A DNA stretch of 5,451 nt. Origin: an uncultured bacterium (GTDB lineage: Bacteria > Chloroflexota > Anaerolineae > JACIWP01). Made by a program: the position numbers and the translations under genes. The stretch is from positions 1 to 5,451 of the forward strand of contig CAIQJD010000237.1 in NCBI GenBank assembly GCA_903872005.1, written 5' to 3'. Under the pieces are notes generated by a model that did no database searches, was not told where the DNA came from, and saw only the letters and a program-made list of their open reading frames with translations. Positions 1 to 5,199 of the stretch are shown here, in pieces. Each line of letters begins with the position of its first letter. The stretch's first letter is position 1.

Positions 1-32
1 ACGCCATCTACATCCAGCAAGTCTACAAGTAA
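1..32 (+). CDS. C-terminal end of a convergent plus-strand gene (partial, unidentified)
   Basis: Reading from base 3, the plus strand gives the residues AIYIQQVYK followed by TAA at 30-32. Seven of the nine sense codons end in C or G, which fits a coding frame in this GC-rich DNA. The stop lies 30 bases before the strong hairpin at 63-96, as expected for a gene end and its terminator. The other two frames give less protein-like peptides. The fragment is far too short to assign a function. If real, it is the only plus-strand gene here and converges on the MaoC-like gene. Confidence 0.45.
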   Translation, partial: AIYIQQVYK

Positions 33-62
33 CAGTCGTCGCCGATAGGCTGATATGTGCAA

Positions 63-96
63 AACCACCCGCAGGTTGCGTAACCTGCGGGTGGTT
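63..96. terminator. Intrinsic terminator, probably bidirectional, between convergent genes
   Basis: A perfect 15-base inverted repeat (63-77 and 82-96) encloses a 4-base loop (78-81). On the minus strand the stem runs into TTTT and then GCAC, a short U-tract. On the plus strand it is followed by TTATCTTCT, a weaker pyrimidine tract. It lies about 30 bases beyond the stop of the MaoC-like gene on one side and about 30 bases beyond the apparent plus-strand stop on the other. The simplest reading is one hairpin serving both converging transcripts, with the minus-strand direction better supported. Confidence 0.85.
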
Positions 97-125
97 ATCT
101 TCTGCGGCCGGCGCGTCGCTGGCCC

Positions 126-587
126 CTAGCCGGCGCTCGCCCCGCTGGCGGCCAGCGCCTCCCATTCGCCCTTCTGCACCACTTTCCCTTCCTGGTTGAC
201 CACTTCGACCTTCATCACGACCAGCCCGCCCCCCAGGCTCGCCATAGCGTGCTTCTTGGTCACGGTGGCCCGTACGTGGATCGTGTCCCCAATGAAGACC
301 GGCGCGCGGAACTTCCACTCCAGCCCCATGAACGCCTTGATCGTGGCGTCCATCAGGCCCATGCGCACCGCCAGCCCCGACGCCACCGAGAGCACCAGCA
401 GCCCATGCGCCACGCGCTGCTTGAACATGGACTGTTTAGCGTATTCGGCGTCGGTGTGCAGGGCGTTCCAATCGCCGCTCAGGCTGGCGAAGGTGACGAT
501 GTCGGCCTCGGTGATGGTGCGGCCGGCGCTTTCTACGGTATCGCCGATCTGGAATTCCTCGAAGTTGAGTCCACGTTTCACTTGCAT
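126..587 (-). CDS. MaoC-like hotdog-fold dehydratase/hydratase
   Basis: A 153-residue protein of the MaoC / R-specific enoyl-CoA hydratase group, cytosolic hotdog-fold enzymes that add or remove water at acyl-CoA or related thioesters. Length is normal for a single-hotdog member. The N-terminal part reads as the family's FEEFQIGD opening at 9-16, then TITEADIVTFASLSGD at 24-39. The hydratase signature is at 39-44 as D-W-N-A-L-H; the usual pattern is D-x-N-P-x-H, so the catalytic-type Asp39 and His44 are kept but proline is alanine. AHGLL at 60-64 and FIGDTIHV at 98-105 are further family hallmarks. A Shine-Dalgarno GAGGAG at 597-602 sits 9 bases before the ATG. The gene follows mscS after a 183-base gap holding three hairpin repeats and ends in TAG before the terminator. 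The exact substrate cannot be read from sequence; such proteins also occur outside beta-oxidation. Confidence 0.9.
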   Translation of the reverse strand: MQVKRGLNFEEFQIGDTVESAGRTITEADIVTFASLSGDWNALHTDAEYAKQSMFKQRVAHGLLVLSVASGLAVRMGLMDATIKAFMGLEWKFRAPVFIGDTIHVRATVTKKHAMASLGGGLVVMKVEVVNQEGKVVQKGEWEALAASGASAG

Positions 588-638
588 GGGGCAATGCTCC
601 TCATCGGTGTGATATCAGGTTACCGGCCGGGGCGTATC

Positions 639-739
639 GTAGGGGCAGCCCTTGTGGCTGCCCACTGGGGCGGCCATGAAGGCCGCCCGTACCGTATGGG
701 GCGGGCACTCTGGGGTGGCCACAAGGGCCGCCCGTATCG
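639..739. repeat. Intergenic hairpin-repeat cluster 1 (three copies, 8-bp-stem subtype)
   Basis: This cluster fills most of the 588-770 gap between mscS and the MaoC-like gene. Copy F (639-663, plus orientation) has stem GGGCAGCC/GGCTGCCC around loop CTTGT. Copy G (668-692, inverted) has GGGCGGCC/GGCCGCCC around ATGAA as read on the plus strand. Copy H (713-737, same orientation as G) has GGGTGGCC/GGCCGCCC around ACAAG (CTTGT on the other strand), with one T-G pair in the stem. Outer ends carry GTA-type tips. GTATGGGGCGGGC at 694-706 resembles a degraded fourth start. No U-tract follows any hairpin, so ordinary terminators are not indicated. The arrangement recalls REP/BIME-type or MITE-derived repeats; the family name is unknown to me. 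Confidence 0.8.
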
Positions 740-770
740 CGCTCCCTCTGGGGCTGCACGCTTGCTGCCA

Positions 771-1601
771 TCAGCTTTCCGTGCTGAGATTCAAGCGCAC
801 CGGCATGGCCAGACGGATGCCATGCCGGCGAAAACCCTCGACTACGCGCCGTTGCAGGTCCGAGTTCACGACAGCCATGTCGTTCGGCCTGACGCGACAG
901 GTGATCTGCAAATCCACCATATACTCCCGCACGGCAGTCACATAGGCTGCCGGCGTCTCATCGTGGATGATGCGTTCCTCGGAACGGACGACCTCTTCCA
1001 GGATGGAAAGGGCCGCTCCGATGTCTGCCTCGCCGATAATGGACATCGTCACGACGATGCGCCGCTCCGGCGCGGCCGAGAAGTTGACCAGCGGCGCGGT
1101 GGTCAGCACGGCGTTGGGGATCGTCACCACCGGGCCATCCAGGGCTGTCAGGGTCGTCGTGCGGAGCGAGACATCTTTGACCGTGCCGATATGTTCGCCA
1201 ATCTTGACCACATCGCCGATCGCGAAGACGTGATCCACGAAGATGAAGATGCCGGCGATGAAGTTGGCGACCACATCGCGCACCGCCAGACCGATAGCGA
1301 TGCCGAAGACGCCGGCGGCGGTCAGGGCGCTATGCAACAACCCCTGCATTTCCAACAGTGCTAATGAAGCAATAACCCCAACGAAGACAAAAAGATACCC
1401 CAGAAAGCGGCGCAGGACGCCCATATCGTTGGAGCTGATATGCTTGTTGCGGACCAGGACGAGGCGCAATACCCGATTGGCGTAACGTCGCCCCACGAGG
1501 ATGAGGATCCAGAGGATGATGACGGCGATCACGCGCCAGGTGACGCTGGACCAATCCACCGCATCCCAATCGCCCTTCCACATCTCGGCGAAGTCGTTCA
1601 T
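771..1601 (-). CDS. mscS: MscS-family small-conductance mechanosensitive channel
   Basis: Inner-membrane channel of the MscS family, which opens under membrane tension and releases osmolytes during hypo-osmotic shock. The chosen start gives 276 residues, close to E. coli MscS (286). Three membrane segments are visible: about 22-38, about 65-84, and the pore-lining helix about 91-120 with the Gly/Ala-rich pattern GVFGIAIGLAVRD (97-109). It is followed by the beta-domain region FAIGDVVKIGEHIGTV (126-141), then VVTIPNAVLTTAPLVNFS (158-175), matching the family's IPN...NFS block. A C-terminal alpha/beta domain ends in RLAMPVRLNL (263-272). A longer GTG start at 1607 would overlap the AOR stop, but GGGAG at 1609-1613 lies 7 bases from the ATG at 1601 and only one base from the GTG, so the ATG is preferred. 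The gene is co-transcribed and probably translationally coupled with the AOR gene. Confidence 0.93.
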   Translation of the reverse strand: MNDFAEMWKGDWDAVDWSSVTWRVIAVIILWILILVGRRYANRVLRLVLVRNKHISSNDMGVLRRFLGYLFVFVGVIASLALLEMQGLLHSALTAAGVFGIAIGLAVRDVVANFIAGIFIFVDHVFAIGDVVKIGEHIGTVKDVSLRTTTLTALDGPVVTIPNAVLTTAPLVNFSAAPERRIVVTMSIIGEADIGAALSILEEVVRSEERIIHDETPAAYVTAVREYMVDLQITCRVRPNDMAVVNSDLQRRVVEGFRRHGIRLAMPVRLNLSTES

Positions 1602-1603
1602 CG

Positions 1604-3436
1604 TCACTCTCCCGGCCAGACGTTGGCATCCAGACCCAGCTCGTGGAGCTTGGCCGGCGTCGGCCGGCCCTGGTCATCCCAGCCGCGCGCCGCGTAGTAG
1701 GCCGGCAAGAGCACGTCCATGTCCGGCGTGACGCCGGCCGCGCCGCCCTCGGCCAATGGCTGCATCAGGAGCTTCGGCAGGCGATCCGCGCCGGTCGGCA
1801 GCCCCAGGCGGAAGTTGAGCAGGCGCTTCAGGTTGAAGATGCGCTCGCCGATGCGCCCCAGCTCGCCGGCGTCTACGTCCCAGCCGGTCGCCGCGTTGAG
1901 CATCCCCAGGACGTGCTCCAACGGCGGGTTGACCAGGTGACATTGGATCAGCGCGTTGGTCACGGCGCGCCAATCCTGGCGCAGGGTGGCCATGCGCGCC
2001 TTTTCCGGCGAGTTGTCGCCCTTGTCGCCGGCGGCCTGGCCCAGGTCTTCCACCATTTCGCCGCTGTCCAACATGTACATATCGCCCTGCATGTGGCATG
2101 CGCCGCGCGGCGAGGTCGCGTAGGTCAGCGCCATGCCGACGTAGGCGCGCGGATCGTGCATGGGGACTTCCATGCCGTTGACCTGCACGGCCAGCTCTTC
2201 GACGCCGAAATGCCGGCCGACCAGCCGCGACCCTTCGGCCAGCAGGTCGCCGATCCCCTCGCGCCGGCCGATCAGCTCCGTCATCTTGAGCGCCGGCCCA
2301 ATGTCGCCCCAGCGCGGCTCCAGGCCATCCAGGTCCTTGGCCGTCACGACGCCCTGATCGAAGAGGTAGTACATGAAGGCAATGGTCACGCCGGCGCTGA
2401 TGGTGTCCAGGCCGTAGGCATTGCACAGGTGGCCGGCGTAGGACACGGCTTCCAGATCGTCCACCAACAAGAGCGTCCCGTAGGCGGCGATGGTCTCGTA
2501 CTCCGGCCCATCCGCGACCGGCGTCCCGAAGCGCTCCAGGCGCGTCTCGCGGCCGCAGGCCACGGCGCAGCGATGACAGGCCCGATTGCGGATCAAGATG
2601 CTGTCGGCCATGATGCTGCCGCTCAACTTCTCCGCGCCCTCGAAATAGCCCTGGGTGAAATAGCGTGACGGGACATCCCCTTCGAGCATGCCCAGGTCCA
2701 CATAGAAGGCCGTGCCGCCCAGGCGCAACATCTGCGGGGCAATATCCTCGCGGATGATGCCCAGGGCCGCTTTGGCCGCGCCGGCGAAGGCGTCCGGTTG
2801 GGCCAGGGGCGTCTTCTGGCTGCCGCGCACGGCGATGGCTTTGAGGTTCTTGGCCCCCATGACCGCGCCCAGGCCGCCGCGTCCGCCACAGCGCCCGTGG
2901 TCGTTCATCAGCATGGCGAAACGCGCCCGTTTTTCGCCGGCCGGGCCGATGGCGACGATGCGCGTCTTCTCGCCCAGGCCCGCCCGCAGCGCCGTTTGCG
3001 TCGCGTAGAAGTCCTGGCCCCACAGGTCGCCGGCCTCGCGCAGTTCCACCTTGCCGTCCTGGATGCTCAGGACGGCCGGCGCCGGCGCCTGACCCAGCAG
3101 GATCAGACCGTCATAACCAGCGGCTTTCAGCTCTGGCCCCCAAAAGCCGCCGGAGTTCCCTTCGCCCCACAAATTGGTCAGGGGCGAGCGGGCGCACGCC
3201 TCGAAGCGCCCGCAAGAGGGCGCGGCAGTGCCGACCAGTGGGCCGGTCATGAAGATGAGCGGATTGGCCGGCCCCAGGGGATCGGCCGCCGGCGAGAGGA
3301 GGTCGGCCAGATAGCGCGCCCCCAGGCCCGATCCGCCCAGGAATTGCCGGGCGTAGCCGGCGTTCAGCGGCTCCTCGCGCCACGCGCCGGCGCTCAAATC
3401 CACGACCAGCAACTTACCCATGTAGCCGTGCATCAT
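1604..3436 (-). CDS. aor: Tungsten-type aldehyde:ferredoxin oxidoreductase (AOR family)
   Basis: A full-length, 610-residue cytosolic AOR-family enzyme. The family uses a tungsten (or molybdenum) bis-pyranopterin and one [4Fe-4S] cluster to interconvert aldehydes and carboxylates, usually with ferredoxin. The N-terminal pterin domain starts GYMGKLLVVDLS (4-15) and includes GRGGLGAVMGAKNLKAI (185-201). Cluster ligands are C287, C290 and C294 in C-x2-C-x3-C, plus C499 near the C-terminus. GPEYET (310-315), GLDTIS (342-347) and SPRGACHMQGD (442-452) are also typical. The two pterin-contact motifs, D-x-x-G-L-(D/C) in Pyrococcus AOR, read N339-AYGLD and N494-ALIQC here, so both leading Asp residues are Asn and the second motif is degenerate. 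Start: ATG at 3436 or 3433, with GGGAGGG at 3441-3447. Subfamily and substrate (aldehyde, formaldehyde, glyceraldehyde phosphate or other) cannot be assigned. No ferredoxin, MoaD-like or cofactor gene adjoins it; mscS follows two bases after its stop. Confidence 0.95.
   Translation of the reverse strand: MMHGYMGKLLVVDLSAGAWREEPLNAGYARQFLGGSGLGARYLADLLSPAADPLGPANPLIFMTGPLVGTAAPSCGRFEACARSPLTNLWGEGNSGGFWGPELKAAGYDGLILLGQAPAPAVLSIQDGKVELREAGDLWGQDFYATQTALRAGLGEKTRIVAIGPAGEKRARFAMLMNDHGRCGGRGGLGAVMGAKNLKAIAVRGSQKTPLAQPDAFAGAAKAALGIIREDIAPQMLRLGGTAFYVDLGMLEGDVPSRYFTQGYFEGAEKLSGSIMADSILIRNRACHRCAVACGRETRLERFGTPVADGPEYETIAAYGTLLLVDDLEAVSYAGHLCNAYGLDTISAGVTIAFMYYLFDQGVVTAKDLDGLEPRWGDIGPALKMTELIGRREGIGDLLAEGSRLVGRHFGVEELAVQVNGMEVPMHDPRAYVGMALTYATSPRGACHMQGDMYMLDSGEMVEDLGQAAGDKGDNSPEKARMATLRQDWRAVTNALIQCHLVNPPLEHVLGMLNAATGWDVDAGELGRIGERIFNLKRLLNFRLGLPTGADRLPKLLMQPLAEGGAAGVTPDMDVLLPAYYAARGWDDQGRPTPAKLHELGLDANVWPGE
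1609..1613 (-). promoter_or_regulatory. Ribosome binding site deciding the mscS start
   Basis: GGGAG lies inside the last codons of the AOR gene, 7 bases before ATG 1601 but only one base before the alternative GTG at 1607. The spacing favours the ATG. AOR translation runs through this site and ends at 1604, between the Shine-Dalgarno and the mscS start. Confidence 0.6.
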
Positions 3437-3471
3437 ATCACCCTCCCAAAATCACCGCAGAGGCGCCTCTC

Positions 3472-3530
3472 GTAGCATCACCCCTTGTGGGCGTCTGAGG
3501 GCCTCGGACGGGCACAAGGCCCGATCCTAC
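3472..3530. repeat. Intergenic hairpin-repeat pair 2 (inverted copies D and E)
   Basis: Two 29-base arms, 3472-3500 and 3502-3530, form an imperfect inverted repeat (22 of 29 positions match) with one base between. Each arm starts, read inward, with GTAG and holds its own small hairpin around CTTGT: copy D has CCC/GGG and copy E, read on the minus strand, has GGGC/GCCC. Five of the seven arm-to-arm mismatches fall in these inner stems, so the arms pair poorly with each other there but each still folds alone. The distal end of copy E overlaps the last three bases of the GyrI-like gene and supplies its TAG stop. Confidence 0.8.
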
Positions 3531-4147
3531 CGCATCGGTTGGCGAATGATGGTCTTGAGCTTCTCCGGCGCGGTGCGGCGCGGGTCGCCCAGATAGATCT
3601 CGTGATGTTTGCCGGCCAGCGCATAGCCCTGCTCGTGAATATAAGCATGTATGCGCTGAATCGTCGGCGCTTCGGCGGCGTAGGGGCCGATGTGCATGAT
3701 CTGCGCCGCCAGCCCCTCGTGATAGATCTCGAGGCGCAGCAGCCCCAGCGCGGCCGGCGCCTCGGCGCCCTTCTTGCGCCGCAACTCTTCAGCCGCTTCG
3801 GCCACATGCTCGGCGCTGATGAAGGCCGGCTGCAAGATCATGGACGTCCAGCGCCACTCATCTTTGGCGTCGGCGCGGAACTGGCCCATGTCGTCCGTCC
3901 ACCACAGGCCCTCCAGCGGCATCACCGTATACTCCTCGCCAACGCCACGCTTCTTGAGCATGAACTTGAGGGTGTACGAGACGCCGTAGAGCGCCTGCAG
4001 CGCGTCGGCATAGGCCGGCGCGGTGTTGGGGTTGCCGGCGCCATCCACCATCAAGAAGTTCAGCGCCGGGACATCTACGGTTACGACCTGCTTGGCCGAT
4101 GGGTTATACAGGTCAGCCCATTGCTTCTTCAAGTCTATCTTCGCCAT
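3527..4147 (-). CDS. GyrI-like small-molecule-binding domain protein
   Basis: A 206-residue soluble protein of the GyrI-like (SOUL/AraC effector-binding superfamily) group. Family members bind small hydrophobic or cationic molecules; some stand-alone members have been reported to hydrolyse cyclopropane-containing toxins. Recognisable blocks are FLMVDGAGNPN (31-41), the aromatic segment EGLWWTDD (79-86), IMHIGPYAAEAPTI (150-163) and KHHEIYLGDPRRTAPEKL (180-197), the last two very typical of the stand-alone subgroup. No DNA-binding domain is present, so it is not a full transcription factor. The frame stays open to 4276, but the start is placed at ATG 4147: GGAGG at 4154-4158 is 6 bases upstream, and the extra 43 residues would be encoded by hairpin repeats. 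The gene is flanked on both sides by repeat clusters. Ligand and role are unknown. Confidence 0.9.
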   Translation of the reverse strand: MAKIDLKKQWADLYNPSAKQVVTVDVPALNFLMVDGAGNPNTAPAYADALQALYGVSYTLKFMLKKRGVGEEYTVMPLEGLWWTDDMGQFRADAKDEWRWTSMILQPAFISAEHVAEAAEELRRKKGAEAPAALGLLRLEIYHEGLAAQIMHIGPYAAEAPTIQRIHAYIHEQGYALAGKHHEIYLGDPRRTAPEKLKTIIRQPMR

Positions 4148-4153
4148 GATGCC

Positions 4154-4158
4154 CCTCC
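4154..4158 (-). promoter_or_regulatory. Ribosome binding site deciding the GyrI-like gene start
   Basis: GGAGG lies 6 bases before ATG 4147, an ideal spacing. It supports the shorter protein over the frame that opens at 4276 inside the repeats. Confidence 0.75.
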
Positions 4159-4190
4159 GCGTCGGGTGTATCAAATCCTGGGTGATGATC

Positions 4191-4289
4191 GTAGCCTCGG
4201 CCCTCGTGGCCGTCCGAACCCCCAGCCGGCTGTAGCATCGGCCCTTGTGGCCGTCCGAAACCCCAGACGCCCACAAGGGGCGATGCTAC
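4191..4289. repeat. Intergenic hairpin-repeat cluster 3 (copies A, B and inverted C)
   Basis: Copies A (4191-4225) and B (4232-4266) are direct repeats of about 35 bases sharing GTAGC-TCGGCCCT-GTGGCCGTCCGAA followed by a CCCCAG end. Copy C (4266-4289) is inverted. B arm 4232-4255 and C arm 4266-4289 match at 22 of 24 positions with a 10-base spacer. The only two mismatches are the partners of a single base pair in the inner hairpin: B has GGCC-CTTGT-GGCC and C has GCCC-CTTGT-GGGC. A has GGCC-CTCGT-GGCC. The cluster lies downstream of dgkA and upstream of the GyrI-like gene, so transcripts crossing the gap would carry it. No U-tract follows, so a terminator role is possible but not shown. Confidence 0.85.
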
Positions 4290-4315
4290 CAGACCCTTCG
4301 AAGCGCCTCCGCGTG

Positions 4316-4684
4316 TCACCACCAACCAGTGAGGCGCGCCCACAGGCGCGGCCCCAATAGCAGCACGCCGATCAATACGGCCAGGATGGCCCCGACCAGC
4401 ACCGCGCCGGCGGCCACGTCTTTGCCGATCTTCGCCAACGGGTGATGGTCACGCGTCGCCAGATCAATGGTCGCCTCGATGGCAGTGTTGAACATCTCGG
4501 CCATGAAGACGACGGCGCTGGTTAAGACGATGACAGCCCATTCTACCAGACTCAGGCCCAACCAGAGGCCCAGGGCGACCACCAGCACGATCACGCCCAG
4601 GTGAATGCGAGCGTTGGGCTGAGTGCGTACAGTGTGGAAGATGCCGGCGAAAGCGTAGCGGAAGCTGGCGAGGAGGCGCCTCAT
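4316..4684 (-). CDS. dgkA: DgkA-family diacylglycerol/undecaprenol kinase
   Basis: A 122-residue integral membrane kinase that phosphorylates diacylglycerol or, in many Gram-positive-type bacteria, undecaprenol, feeding lipid-carrier recycling for cell wall synthesis. After an N-terminal amphipathic part (FRYAFAGIFHTVRTQPNARIH, 8-28) come three membrane helices: about 29-45, 49-68 and 92-112. The active-site signature AEMFNTAIEATIDL (62-75) keeps E63, N66 and E70, matching Asn72 and Glu76 of the E. coli enzyme. KIGKDVAAGAVL (85-96) is the second family block. Length is typical. The ATG overlaps the ybeY stop as ATGA (4681-4684); no clear Shine-Dalgarno precedes it, so it probably depends on translational coupling. 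The KIGKDVAAGAVL form and gene order resemble the undecaprenol-kinase subgroup, but the substrate cannot be decided from sequence. Confidence 0.93.
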   Translation of the reverse strand: MRRLLASFRYAFAGIFHTVRTQPNARIHLGVIVLVVALGLWLGLSLVEWAVIVLTSAVVFMAEMFNTAIEATIDLATRDHHPLAKIGKDVAAGAVLVGAILAVLIGVLLLGPRLWARLTGWW

Positions 4685-5199
4685 GTCGGATCAGTCGGCG
4701 CGGCTTCGGCGCAGCCCAGCCGGCCCAGGGCGCGCCGCTGAATGTCCCACATGGCGCGCTGTTCCTCGGCCTCGCCATGCTCATAGCCCAGCAGGTGCAG
4801 CGTCCCGTGCGCGACCAGCAGGCACAGCTCGCTCTCCAGGGGGTGGCCGCGCTCATCGGCCTGGCGCTGCGCCTGGGGCAAGGCGATGATCACGTCGCCC
4901 AGATAGGTCGGGCCGGCCTCGGCCGGCAGGATGAAGGGCGCGGCCGGCGTCGCGTCCCCTTCGGATTCGTCGCCGAAGGCCAGCACGTCGGTGACGGCGT
5001 CTACGCCGCGATAGTCGCGGTTCAGGCCCTGCACGCGGGCGTCATCGGTGAGGAGCAACGACATCTCGGCCGGCGCGCCGAAGCCGGCTTCGGCCGCGAC
5101 GGTCTGCGCTGCCAGGATCAACCGCTCCAAAGAGAGGCTACCGATGTCCACATCTTCCACTTGGGCTTCGACGCTGAGCGTCGGCAATATTTCGTTCAT
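4681..5199 (-). CDS. ybeY: YbeY endoribonuclease / rRNA maturation factor
   Basis: A 172-residue zinc-dependent endoribonuclease that helps mature 16S rRNA 3' ends and takes part in ribosome quality control. The zinc motif H131-GTLH135-LLGYEH141 matches the family pattern H-G-x-L-H-L-x-G-Y-D-H, with Glu in place of the usual Asp before the last His. NRDYRGVDAVTDVLAF (60-75) and TYLGDVIIALPQA (98-110) are the other conserved blocks. A segment of about 20 residues between them (DESEGDATPAAPFILPAEAG, 77-96) is somewhat longer and more Pro/Ala-rich than in compact members. The ATG overlaps the pgpH stop as ATGA (5196-5199). GGAGG near 5212-5216 lies about 12 bases upstream, a rather long spacing. 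The gene is part of the conserved pgpH-ybeY-dgkA block. Confidence 0.95.
   Translation of the reverse strand: MNEILPTLSVEAQVEDVDIGSLSLERLILAAQTVAAEAGFGAPAEMSLLLTDDARVQGLNRDYRGVDAVTDVLAFGDESEGDATPAAPFILPAEAGPTYLGDVIIALPQAQRQADERGHPLESELCLLVAHGTLHLLGYEHGEAEEQRAMWDIQRRALGRLGCAEAAPTDPT

Noticed and set aside
588..638. Promoter for the MaoC-like gene around TGATAT
   Set aside because: A -10-like TGATAT exists on the minus strand but no matching -35 at the right distance; not strong enough to annotate.
249..1364. Plus-strand open frame of 371 codons across the MaoC-like gene, gap and mscS
   Set aside because: It is antisense to two well-identified genes and reads through the hairpin repeats, giving GGHxGRPYR peptides and Arg/His-rich composition with no family resemblance.
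1643..2668. Plus-strand open frame of 341 codons opposite the AOR gene
   Set aside because: Antisense shadow caused by high GC; the minus strand has a complete AOR with all family motifs.
1674..3023. Minus-strand open frame of 449 codons within the AOR gene in another frame
   Set aside because: Composition is extremely rich in Gly, Arg and Ala, typical of an out-of-frame reading of GC-rich coding DNA.
4148..4276. N-terminal extension of the GyrI-like protein
   Set aside because: These 43 codons lie in the repeat copies and the leader; the ATG at 4147 has a well-spaced GGAGG and fits the family's N-terminus.
4191..4289. CRISPR array
   Set aside because: Only three copies, one inverted, each internally palindromic, with no regular unique spacers and no cas gene.
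3485..4360. Plus-strand open frame of 291 codons opposite the GyrI-like gene
   Set aside because: It spans two repeat clusters and the antisense of a recognised gene, with no identifiable domain.
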